Positions 54,281-61,551 of a stretch of 64,000 bases of DNA are shown piece by piece. The translations under genes were made by a program, and so were the position numbers. This DNA comes from Brevibacterium spongiae (GTDB lineage: Bacteria > Actinomycetota > Actinomycetes > Actinomycetales > Brevibacteriaceae), in the NCBI RefSeq assembly GCF_026168515.1, contig NZ_CP093443.1:682001-746000 (forward strand), read 5' to 3'. Under the pieces are notes generated by a model. It was not told the origin of the DNA. It saw only the letters and a list, made by a program, of their open reading frames with translations, and did not search any database. Within the stretch, counting starts at the first letter, position 1; every line of letters starts with the position of its first letter.

Positions 54281-54293
54281 CGACGGATCTGGT

Positions 54294-54322
54294 GCCGGTT
54301 CGGCCATGTCGAGCGAACCGGC
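54294..54322 (+). terminator. Hairpin downstream of DoxX-like gene
   Basis: GCCGGTTCG and CGAACCGGC form a perfect 9-bp stem with an 11-nt loop 13 bp after the stop codon. Confidence 0.5.
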
Positions 54323-54361
54323 GCTGGAGTCGTTTCAGGTCTCATGTGAATCACTCAGCAA

Positions 54362-54400
54362 CTACTTCACACCAGTCGGAGTGTGAAGTAGAGTGTGAAA
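54362..54400. promoter_or_regulatory. Inverted-repeat operator candidate of the TIGR04255-HTH cassette
   Basis: CTACTTCACAC and GTGTGAAGTAG form a perfect 11-bp inverted repeat with an 8-bp spacer. A third half-site, GTGTGAAA, follows at 54393-54400 and ends one base before the GTG start codon. The position fits autorepression by the HTH protein of the operon. Confidence 0.6.
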
Positions 54401-54401
54401 T

Positions 54402-55187
54402 GTGACCCAGAATCTGCCCTACCCAAATACAGATCGAGCCGAGTTGAAGAATCCACCGCTCGCTCGCGTTCTAGCGCAGATTCGGTGGCCAGATCTGACG
54501 ACCTTTGACCTCGACCAGGTGGTTGCTCATATCGTCAAGAATCTCGGACCTGTGTACCCGTTCAAGCACGAGGAGACAGAAGTCGAGGTTTTGGTAAATC
54601 AATCCGGGGGCGCGCAGGAGCAGAGCCGAGGGAAGATCGTGCGCTTCTTCTCTGGGGATGAACAATGGAGTCTGGCTGTCGGCCTGAATTTCATCGCCCT
54701 GGAATCGACCGATTATACGAATCACAACGATTTTGTGGATCGGCTGCTTGTTGGTCTTGATGCAGTGAATGAGTGCGCGACAATTCCTCGTTTCAGTCGG
54801 ATTGGGTATCGGTATACGAATCGAATCGTCGGCCAAGCCGACTTGAATCTTCTGGAAGAACACTTCGTCCCTGCCGTTCTTGGTGGACACTTGGTTTCTC
54901 CCGTGGATGCCGACTTGGTTCACAGTATGACTGAGTCCGTCTACCGGGTGGATTCGTCCTATCTTCTGATGCGTTCCGCTCGACTCGGCAACGGGCAATC
55001 GATCGACCCCACCCTGCGCCCGGTAGACGAGCCGAGCTGGATCCTCGACTTGGACGCATACGAAGAGGGTCGACTGGACAATGAACGAGGAACGGTTCAG
55101 GCACAGCTAAACCGCTTGTCCGGAATTGCTTCGAACCATTTCCGGGGTGTGGTGACTGATCAGTTCTATGAGAGGTACGACTCATGA
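54402..55187 (+). CDS. TIGR04255-like family protein
   Basis: A 261-residue protein. ELKNPPLARVLAQIRWPDLT near the N-terminus, LNFIALESTDYTNHNDFVDR in the middle and RIGYRYTNRI match the TIGR04255 family, whose role is unknown and which is often found next to small HTH proteins or in variable chromosome segments. No membrane segment or signal peptide is seen. The GTG at 54402 directly follows the operator candidate and has no separate Shine-Dalgarno sequence, so its mRNA may be leaderless or very short-leadered. It overlaps the next gene by 4 bp. Confidence 0.7.
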   Translation: MTQNLPYPNTDRAELKNPPLARVLAQIRWPDLTTFDLDQVVAHIVKNLGPVYPFKHEETEVEVLVNQSGGAQEQSRGKIVRFFSGDEQWSLAVGLNFIALESTDYTNHNDFVDRLLVGLDAVNECATIPRFSRIGYRYTNRIVGQADLNLLEEHFVPAVLGGHLVSPVDADLVHSMTESVYRVDSSYLLMRSARLGNGQSIDPTLRPVDEPSWILDLDAYEEGRLDNERGTVQAQLNRLSGIASNHFRGVVTDQFYERYDS

Positions 55188-55699
55188 CCACTACTGATTT
55201 CTCACGCGAAGAGCTCTTCCTCACCCGGGGCCTGCCTATGTCGACGATGTCCATTTCCGGGACGTCGATCCCAGTCATGATTGTATTTGAAGATGATCCA
55301 CTCCGACCGGCTTCCGACGCTCATCAGAGCCCACCGAATAGTTCAGCGGACAAGTCGCCCAACGTCGATTCAGCTGCTCCCGTCCATGCTGAAATCGAGT
55401 CCACTGCTGATCTCGTCAAACAGATTAAGACCCGAGGGGCATATACCTGGGACCAAGTTGCAAAGCTTTTTGGAGTCTCCAGGCGAACAGTCCATCTGTG
55501 GGCTTCTGGTGGTAGGATCTCGGCTGCCAATGAGGAAGCGCTCGGCCGGGTGATGAGGCAGATCGAAACTATCGAGGAAGCCGGCGGACTGGGCGCCCGA
55601 CTCCGGTTCCTCGCGCTGCTCGATCAGCAGCGCTGGCACCATGCGTCTACACCCACGGACGTCAATAGGCCCGCTCCGACCTATTCGCCGGAGCCTTAA
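55184..55699 (+). CDS. Helix-turn-helix protein of the cassette
   Basis: A 171-residue protein. Residues about 88-125 are a helix-turn-helix (YTWDQVAKLFGVSRRTVHLW), followed by ISAANEEALGRVMRQIETIE. The first 80 residues are low in order and rich in Ser, Pro and Asp, and the C-terminal 30 are Pro-rich. The ATG overlaps the preceding stop (ATGA), so production is coupled to the TIGR04255-like protein. It is the natural candidate to bind the inverted repeat at 54362. Confidence 0.7.
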   Translation: MTTTDFSREELFLTRGLPMSTMSISGTSIPVMIVFEDDPLRPASDAHQSPPNSSADKSPNVDSAAPVHAEIESTADLVKQIKTRGAYTWDQVAKLFGVSRRTVHLWASGGRISAANEEALGRVMRQIETIEEAGGLGARLRFLALLDQQRWHHASTPTDVNRPAPTYSPEP

Positions 55700-55705
55700 C
55701 GGGCT

Positions 55706-56599
55706 ATGGGCATGGGTGAGGACTATTTTCAGGAGCTCCGACAAGGAAACGTCGTCGAATACTCGGGGGATGCTGGCCTCGAAGGGGCGCATGTGGTTGT
55801 ATCCCAGACCTGCGACGTCGTCCTGGCCAAGCGTGAGTACCTCCAGCTTGCTCCACTGGTCCCTTTGGAAGGTGACAAGCGTACCCGAGCACTCAAGCAT
55901 GAGAATCCGAGGTATCCGCGAGTGGGTCACGGCAATGACTGCCTATTCGCAGATCTCGCTCAAATCGTAAGTGTGCTCAAAGACGATGTCGTTGACGTTC
56001 CCTTGGCTGCCGGATATGAATTTGCAACCGGTCATGATGAACGAGATTTCGGGTTGGCAGTCGGGCGCTGGTTTAGTCGTTTTGCTGTGCCTGATGAGGT
56101 TCACTTCTGGCTGGAGCCACTTCAGAAACTGGTGAGAAGTAAGTACGACAAGCCTGAATCGCCGATCGGTCGGGTGCTGAACCAAGTCTCGGAAATTCGA
56201 GTGGAATCCGATGATTGGAATTCGTCAGGCATGCAGCTGACCATACACGTGATCGTCGAAGCCGGCAGGTTGCCGTCTCTTCCTGACGAAATGGTCGAGG
56301 CGCCGGACCAGCGCCCTCTGCCGACCGATGCCAATTCGCTGGCAGAGAAGATTAGCGAATTGAAACCGGGAGGGGAGCCGTTCCATGCGAATGCCCTCTG
56401 GGCTAAGTTTGCCGAGGCCCTGGCGGCAAAGTGCTATCCAAGCAAAGCTGGAAAGTCTGACGCGGTAAGCGCCGCAGTGTCAGAAGTCGTTGGGGAGGTC
56501 CATTCCGATGACGAGTTCCCGCTGTCGAAGATGAGAAAGTCTGAGCAGTTGGATATCGATTTCCTCTCTCCTCCTGTTCCTTTGGGCGATGACTCCTGA
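55706..56599 (+). CDS. Unrecognised SQTCD-motif protein
   Basis: A 297-residue soluble protein that I cannot assign. The N-terminal part contains GAHVVVSQTCDVVLAKREYL; I recall an SQ-x-CD-(I/V) signature from unnamed bacterial proteins but cannot name a family. Residues 80-190 include LPLAAGYEFATG-like and FGLAVGRWFSRFAVPDE stretches; the C-terminal third is helical and charged. The start follows the HTH gene by 6 bp. It overlaps the histidine kinase gene by 11 bp, so the cassette and the two-component genes may share a transcript. Confidence 0.6.
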   Translation: MGMGEDYFQELRQGNVVEYSGDAGLEGAHVVVSQTCDVVLAKREYLQLAPLVPLEGDKRTRALKHENPRYPRVGHGNDCLFADLAQIVSVLKDDVVDVPLAAGYEFATGHDERDFGLAVGRWFSRFAVPDEVHFWLEPLQKLVRSKYDKPESPIGRVLNQVSEIRVESDDWNSSGMQLTIHVIVEAGRLPSLPDEMVEAPDQRPLPTDANSLAEKISELKPGGEPFHANALWAKFAEALAAKCYPSKAGKSDAVSAAVSEVVGEVHSDDEFPLSKMRKSEQLDIDFLSPPVPLGDDS

Positions 56600-58292
56600 G
56601 CCTCCCGCATTCAAAGTCCGTTCCGAGGCCCCGGCCCCGCCTCGGCGAGGGCGAAATCGGCACGCTTCCCGGTTTCGCCCCCGCGGGGGACCGCTGGCGC
56701 GCAGGCTCTTCCTCGTCCAGCTCGTCCTCATCGTCCTCGTCTGCACCGCGCTGTCGGTGACGAGCTACGTGACGACGCTCGGCAACATCCGCGAAGCCAC
56801 CGGGGAACGGGTGCTGTCCATCGCCGAGACGCTCGCCCACGACCCCTTTGTCACCGAAGCCGTGACCACTGATGACCCATCGGAGAAGCTGCAGCCATAC
56901 GCGCTGACCGTCATCGACACCGCCGAGGTCGACTTCGTGACGATCATGGACCGCGACGGCACCCGATACACCCACCCGGACCCCGAGCAGCTGGGCAAGA
57001 CCTACATCGGCAGTACGGCTTCGGCGCGGGCAGGAAAGGCCGAGACCGAGGAATACGTGGGCACCCTCGGCCCATCGGTGCGCTCGATCGTGCCGATCAC
57101 AGACGAGAACGGCGAGGTCACCGCGATGGTCGCCGTCGGCGTGACCCTGCAGAGCATGTCCGTGGCGCAGGCGGCATCGCTGCCGCAGATCATCATCGTC
57201 GGCCTCGCCGCGCTCGCCCTCGGCGGGCTCGGCTCCTGGCTGCTCGCCCGCTACCTGCGGAAAGTCACCCTCGGGTACGGTCCCGAGGAGCTGCGCCGGC
57301 TCTTCGCGTTCTACGATTCCGCACTGCATTCCCTGCGCGAGGGGCTCATCCTCGCCGACGATTCCGGCAGACTCGTCCTCTACAACGACGAGGCGGCCGT
57401 TCTGCTGGGCCTGCCCGAGCCCGATGAATCCACCCCGATCACCCTCGCCGAGGTGGCCCTGCCCGAATCTGTCCGTGACCTTCTGTCGACCGGTCGGGTC
57501 GCCGTCGATGAAATCCACTTCACCGAGGACCGAGTCCTGGTCATCAGCCAGAAACACGCAAGCCAACCGCGGGGCGGTCGCGGCGGGGGAACGGTCGCGA
57601 CCCTGCGCGATCGCACCGATATCCAGGAGCTCACCGGGGAGCTCGCGACGATGACTACCCTGTCCGAGGCCCTTCGCGCCCAGACCCACGAGCACGCGAA
57701 CCGGCTGCACACGGTCTCGACGCTCATTGAGCTCGGCCGCACCCAGGAGGCGCTCGACTTCGCGGTCAAGGATGAGCAGGAATCGCAGCGGCTCACCGAC
57801 TCCTTCGTCGGGGCGCTCGACGAACCGTTCATCACCGCGCTCATGATCGGCAAGGCAGCTCAGGCGCACGAACGCGGCATCGAGCTCACCGTCACCGCCG
57901 TCGGTGAGCTGCCTCCCGAGAGCCTCGACGCCCGCGACCTCGTCACCGTCGCCGGCAACCTCTTGGACAATGCCTTCGACGCGGTCGCGGACTCGGAAGA
58001 GAAACACGTGTGGGCGGACTTCGTCGCCGCCGACGGGGAACTCATCATCACCATCGCCGACTCCGGCGCCGGGGTTGCCGGCGAAGACATCGACGCGCTC
58101 TTCCACCTCGGCGCTTCAGCGAAACCCGAGGTCGCAGGCGTGGGGCGGCACGGATTCGGGCTCGTCTTGGTTCGGCAGGCGGTGAGCCGCCTCGGCGGGG
58201 ACATCGATGTCGAATCCGATGGCGGGGCGATCTTCACGGTCACGCTGCCGCTGGGGGATACTCTCTCTGAAGGAGGTGGACATGCCCAGTGA
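56589..58292 (+). CDS. CitA/DcuS-type sensor histidine kinase
   Basis: A 567-residue membrane kinase. A basic 38-residue N-terminal stretch precedes TM1 (LFLVQLVLIVLVCTALSVT). The periplasmic PAS-like sensor follows (FVTIMDRDGTRYTHPDPEQL, then GKTYIGS), TM2 is around residue 205 (IIIVGLAALALGGLGSWLLA) and a PAS domain precedes the kinase core. The phospho-acceptor region is RAQTHEHANRLHTVSTLIEL, the N-box NLLDNAFDAV and the G-boxes ADSGAGVAGE and VGRHGFGLVL. This family senses citrate or C4-dicarboxylates outside the cell. The response regulator gene overlaps its end. Confidence 0.88.
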   Translation: MTPEPPAFKVRSEAPAPPRRGRNRHASRFRPRGGPLARRLFLVQLVLIVLVCTALSVTSYVTTLGNIREATGERVLSIAETLAHDPFVTEAVTTDDPSEKLQPYALTVIDTAEVDFVTIMDRDGTRYTHPDPEQLGKTYIGSTASARAGKAETEEYVGTLGPSVRSIVPITDENGEVTAMVAVGVTLQSMSVAQAASLPQIIIVGLAALALGGLGSWLLARYLRKVTLGYGPEELRRLFAFYDSALHSLREGLILADDSGRLVLYNDEAAVLLGLPEPDESTPITLAEVALPESVRDLLSTGRVAVDEIHFTEDRVLVISQKHASQPRGGRGGGTVATLRDRTDIQELTGELATMTTLSEALRAQTHEHANRLHTVSTLIELGRTQEALDFAVKDEQESQRLTDSFVGALDEPFITALMIGKAAQAHERGIELTVTAVGELPPESLDARDLVTVAGNLLDNAFDAVADSEEKHVWADFVAADGELIITIADSGAGVAGEDIDALFHLGASAKPEVAGVGRHGFGLVLVRQAVSRLGGDIDVESDGGAIFTVTLPLGDTLSEGGGHAQ

Positions 58293-58983
58293 TCCCGCGC
58301 TGCGGGTGCTCATCGTCGAGGACGATCCGATGACGGCGCAGGCACATGCGGACTTCGTGGCCCGCGTTCCCGGATTCGCCGTCGCCGACATCTGCCTGAG
58401 CGGACGCGATGCGATCGCGAAGTTCGACGACCTCGCCGAGGCGGGTCATCCCGTCGACATCATCCTCCTCGACATGAACCTCACGGACTCCCACGGACTC
58501 GAGGTGGCCGGGCGGCTGAATTCCCGCGGTCGGGACGTCGACATCATCGCGATCACCGCGGTGCGGCACCTGCAGGTGATCCGCTCGGCGATCTCGGTCG
58601 GCATCACCCAATACCTCATCAAGCCATTCACCTTCGCGGCGTTCAAGGAGAAGTTGGAGAACCAGCGAGCCTTCCGGCAGGGACTCGCCGGGTCCGGGAG
58701 CCTCGCGACGCAGGCGTCGGTGGACAATGCGCTCTCAGCCCTGCGATCGGTCTCCGCGACGCCCCTGCCCAAGGGCCTCATCGCCGAGACCCTGGAAGCC
58801 GTGTCCGCCTTCGTCCGAGATTCCACCGTTCCGGTCTCCGCCACCGAGGTGGGGCAGCGGTTGGAGCTCTCCCGCGTCACCGTCCGCCGCTACCTCGAGC
58901 ACCTCGTGTCGACGAAGCAGGCGATCAAACAGCCCCGCCACGGCACCCCGGGCCGCCCGGAATACGAGTACCGCTGGGCGTGA
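58282..58983 (+). CDS. CitB/DcuR-type response regulator
   Basis: A 233-residue regulator. The receiver has acidic residues in VLIVEDDPMTAQ, the phosphorylated aspartate in IILLDMNLTDSHG and the conserved lysine in QYLIKPFTF. The C-terminus is the CitT-type helix-turn-helix (SATEVGQRLELSRVTVRRYL). The ATG at 58282, inside the kinase gene end, has GAAGGAGGT upstream. It pairs with the kinase; likely targets are dctA and perhaps other dicarboxylate genes nearby, which is inference from family and position. Confidence 0.9.
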   Translation: MPSDPALRVLIVEDDPMTAQAHADFVARVPGFAVADICLSGRDAIAKFDDLAEAGHPVDIILLDMNLTDSHGLEVAGRLNSRGRDVDIIAITAVRHLQVIRSAISVGITQYLIKPFTFAAFKEKLENQRAFRQGLAGSGSLATQASVDNALSALRSVSATPLPKGLIAETLEAVSAFVRDSTVPVSATEVGQRLELSRVTVRRYLEHLVSTKQAIKQPRHGTPGRPEYEYRWA

Positions 58984-59075
58984 GGGGTCGCTGTTCGCAG
59001 GCGGGCGATGCGCGGGTAGGTGGGCCATGCGCGCCGACGCGGGCATTAGACGCGAAGTCGACCGATACGCACGAA

Positions 59076-59107
59076 GGCGGGCGAAGGGCACTTGCCCTTC
59101 GCCCGCC
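59076..59107. terminator. Bidirectional terminator between response regulator and TM2-Ltp gene
   Basis: GGCGGGCGAAGGGCA and its complement form a 15-bp perfect stem separated by 2 bp (effectively a 14-bp stem with a 4-nt loop). It lies between two convergent genes. Confidence 0.72.
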
Positions 59108-59129
59108 TCCGGCCTGGTGACGTGAGTCG

Positions 59130-60032
59130 TCAGTTGTTGAGGTTCTCGATCGCGTAGTCGGCTTCGGACTGCGTGAACTGCTCGCCGTATTCGCTCGTGA
59201 GCTGATCGTGGATGGCGTTCGGTGACATCGCCATATCGTCCTGGTAGACGCGAGCCTTCTCCAGAGCATTCTGGTTCCAGTCGGCTTGGACGTTGTCGAT
59301 GGCGTACTGAGCGGCCTCGGCGGAGAAGTCCTCACCGTATTCGCTGGTCAGCTGATCGTAGATGCCCTGCTTGCTCATGTGCATCATGTCCGAGTACGTT
59401 TCGGCCTTCGTCAGCGCCGACTGGTACTCGGCAGGAACGCTCGAATCGTTCTCTTCTTCGGCCGGGGCCGCCGGCTCTTCTTCGACGGGTTCGTCTGCAG
59501 GTTCGTCCGCGACAGGTTCTTCGGCCGCCGGCTCTTCGGCGGCTTCGTCTTCGGTTGCAGGCTCCGCGTCGACGGCTTCTTCGACAGGTTCTTCAGCCAC
59601 GTCGGCCGCGGGAGCTTCCTCCGCCGCGTCTTCAGCATCGGAGACGATCGACGAACTGTCTGTTGTCGATGCCGGAGCATTGGCCGCGGAGACGCCGCCG
59701 ATGATGAGGCCGAGCACCACGAAGACACCCGTGACGATCCATGCGACCTTCTTATGGTCGTTGTATCCGCGCAGGGGAAGTCCCTGCTTGTCCTTCCGTG
59801 CCCCGAGCAGGGTCATGATCAGGTCGATGAGCACCCACACACCCAGACCGCCGAAGGTGATGAGCTTGAGGATTCCCGTTCCGATCTTGCCGAGGTAGAA
59901 ACGGTCGGCGCCGAGTCCGCCGAGGAGCCAAGCCAGCAGCCACGTGGCGAGGAACGATTTCTGGCTGACGAGCGGCTGTTGAGGAGTCCACGGGCCCTGG
60001 TAGTAGGTGGGCACGGTCGGTTGGTGTGTCAT
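59130..60032 (-). CDS. TM2-domain protein with two Ltp-type repeats
   Basis: A 300-residue membrane protein. Residues about 28-80 are a TM2 domain: FLATWLLAWLLGGLGADRFY then LGKIGTGILKLITFGGLGVW. A further helix lies near residue 100, then a Glu/Ala/Pro-rich extracytoplasmic linker of about 90 residues. The end holds two 45-residue Ltp-type repeats, each with SALTKAETYSDMMHMSKQGI- or ALEKARVYQDDMAMSPNAIH-like helices and QLTSEYGE. The Ltp repeat is known from a Streptococcus phage lipoprotein that blocks DNA injection. The start is ATG 60032 (or 60038). Confidence 0.8.
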   Translation of the reverse strand: MTHQPTVPTYYQGPWTPQQPLVSQKSFLATWLLAWLLGGLGADRFYLGKIGTGILKLITFGGLGVWVLIDLIMTLLGARKDKQGLPLRGYNDHKKVAWIVTGVFVVLGLIIGGVSAANAPASTTDSSSIVSDAEDAAEEAPAADVAEEPVEEAVDAEPATEDEAAEEPAAEEPVADEPADEPVEEEPAAPAEEENDSSVPAEYQSALTKAETYSDMMHMSKQGIYDQLTSEYGEDFSAEAAQYAIDNVQADWNQNALEKARVYQDDMAMSPNAIHDQLTSEYGEQFTQSEADYAIENLNN

Positions 60033-60232
60033 TATCACGTCCGGGTGTTCGAAGAGGAGGTAGTTGCATGTTCAACTATAAGTTAAAATTTCAACTAAGT
60101 ACACCAGGTGTTGTCTCGTTTGGATAACAACTGTCCCTGCGCGGCCGGAATGGTGAGCTTGAGGGGTGGGGTTGCTTGGGCTGAGGGGTCCTGAGGTCGA
60201 GGGAAGCGGGGGTCTCCCTGCGGGGGCTCTGC

Positions 60233-60751
60233 TCAGCTCTCGGCGACGTCTCCCGCGTCATCCCCGTTGGCCATGAGCAGCTTCGTCAGCAGCCCGGAGA
60301 ACTGGGCGACTTCGTCGTCCGTGAGCGGGCTCATGACCCCATCGGCGTGAGCGATGAGGCGCTGGAATGCTTCCGTGGCGTCTGCGCGTCCCTGTTCGGT
60401 GAGCTTGACGACGATGCTGCGGCGATCGCTGGGGTTGAGGGTGCGCTCGACGCGTCCGGCCTCCTCGAGTCGACTGAGCTTCGCCGTCATATTGGCGGGC
60501 GAGACGAAGACCGCGTCGGCCAGCTGCTTCGGGGTGAAGTTGAGGCCCTCGCCGAAGAGGAGGACGATGAGCACCTCGGTCTCTTCGAGGGAATACTGGG
60601 AGTAGCCGAGCGAGGTCCGTTGGTGGTGCTCGAAGATCTCGGCGAGGCGCGATACGCGGTACACGGCACCGAGTGCTCGTGATTCGTCGAGGGTGCCAAG
60701 TCCGGCGTCGGCTGCGCGCTTCAAGTACTCTTCGACTCTGTCGTGGGTCAT
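60233..60751 (-). CDS. MarR-family transcriptional regulator
   Basis: A 172-residue winged-helix repressor. The DNA-binding part reads FTPKQLADAVFVSPANMTAK then LSRLEEAGRVERTLNPSDRR and SIVVKLTEQG, the standard MarR recognition helix and wing. The ATG at 60751 has GGAAGGA upstream. No target gene is adjacent, although the TM2-Ltp gene 194 bp downstream is on the same strand. MarR proteins usually respond to phenolic or oxidative signals. Confidence 0.88.
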   Translation of the reverse strand: MTHDRVEEYLKRAADAGLGTLDESRALGAVYRVSRLAEIFEHHQRTSLGYSQYSLEETEVLIVLLFGEGLNFTPKQLADAVFVSPANMTAKLSRLEEAGRVERTLNPSDRRSIVVKLTEQGRADATEAFQRLIAHADGVMSPLTDDEVAQFSGLLTKLLMANGDDAGDVAES

Positions 60752-61280
60752 GGTGGTCCTTCCTGCGGCCGGTCGGGGAGGACTGGCCCGGGTCTTGACG
60801 TCATCTTAGGCGTCGAGGGGGTGTGCTGCGTCACTGTTCTCACTGCGGATTCGCCGTCGAGGCTGCTGTGGTGTGGGGCTCCAGCGCCGAGGCGGTGGTG
60901 GCAGGCTGCGACGGTCGTGCACTGCCGTGGGGAGCGACGATGCTTCTGCGGCACCGGGATCGATAGGGGAGATCCCGCAGGTGTTCGAGTCGTCATCTCG
61001 CTCATCAGGCCGTGCAGTCTTGATAATACAGAATCGTCCGCAATTGTTCTCGTGCCGGTTGCCTGAAAGGCGCTTTGCTGCCGTCGGTGCTTACCGGAGA
61101 TGTTGGCGAAGCACGCGTTCCCCGAGGAGAATTCTCGGGCAGATGAATTGTCGTGAGCGAATGTACGAGAATGTCGAGTTGGATTCCTGGTTGCGCTATC
61201 ATAGGCAATTCTGCGCGGTTAGTGAAGGCGGATGTGCAGTGAGGATTCGCGACGATTTCCGCGGTTTGTTGCGTCCTGGG

Positions 61281-61299
61281 CGGCGGCGGGGAGCCGCCG
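61281..61299 (+). repeat. GC-rich hairpin upstream of the surface protein
   Basis: CGGCGGC and GCCGCCG form a perfect 7-bp stem with a 5-nt loop. The role is unclear; no ORF ends here. Confidence 0.35.
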
Positions 61300-61401
61300 G
61301 GGGCAGGGCGTTCGGGGCCTGCTGAACCTTCAGGATTTGAGTATCCAATACCGTCTATTTCAGGATTGAAATATTCCGAAATGAACATTTCCGTATTGTA
61401 G

Positions 61402-61425
61402 GTTATTTCTGTAGTTATTTCTGTT
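61402..61425 (+). repeat. Tandem 12-bp repeat in the promoter region
   Basis: GTTATTTCTGTA is followed directly by GTTATTTCTGTT. Two phased copies in an AT-rich tract about 130 bp before the surface protein gene suggest a regulator-binding site. Confidence 0.4.
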
Positions 61426-61482
61426 ACTGATAGTAGAAATGCGGCAGATTCGTAGTATTCTGCAAATGCAGCCAGGAGGACA

Positions 61483-61530
61483 ATGTTGCATTCCCCTCGT
61501 TTGCCTGTAATTGCTGCAGTAACTTGTTAG
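61483..61530 (+). CDS. Possible leader peptide upstream of the surface protein
   Basis: A 15-codon frame, MLHSPRLPVIAAVTC, with AGGAGG only 3 nt before its ATG. It ends 21 bp before the surface protein ATG and in the same frame. The short spacing and lack of a known analogue keep confidence low. It could tune translation of the downstream gene. Confidence 0.3.
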   Translation: MLHSPRLPVIAAVTC

Positions 61531-61551
61531 TCAAATCCTGAAAGGTCAACT

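Larger units (their letters stand above)
60752..61482. other. Long intergenic region before the YPDG surface protein
   Basis: 731 bp with no supported gene; a 150-codon frame at 60873-61325 looks random in composition. The left half is GC-rich. The right half from about 61330 is clearly AT-richer and should carry the surface protein promoter. A GC-rich hairpin (61281-61299) and a tandem repeat (61402-61425) are listed separately. Confidence 0.45.

Noticed and set aside
52151..56650. Palindrome CCTCGGCGAGG, found in non-coding DNA near 52152 and again near 56640, as a dispersed regulatory repeat
   Set aside because: The same word also occurs inside coding sequence (near 38109, 46029), where GCCTCGGCGAGG-type codon runs are expected in this GC-rich genome; no consistent position relative to genes.
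56403..58106. A 567-codon minus-strand frame opposite the histidine kinase
   Set aside because: Composition typical of an antisense frame in high-GC DNA; the plus strand encodes a complete sensor kinase.
60873..61325. A 150-codon plus-strand frame in the long intergenic region
   Set aside because: Residue composition is random, no ribosome site and no recognisable motif.
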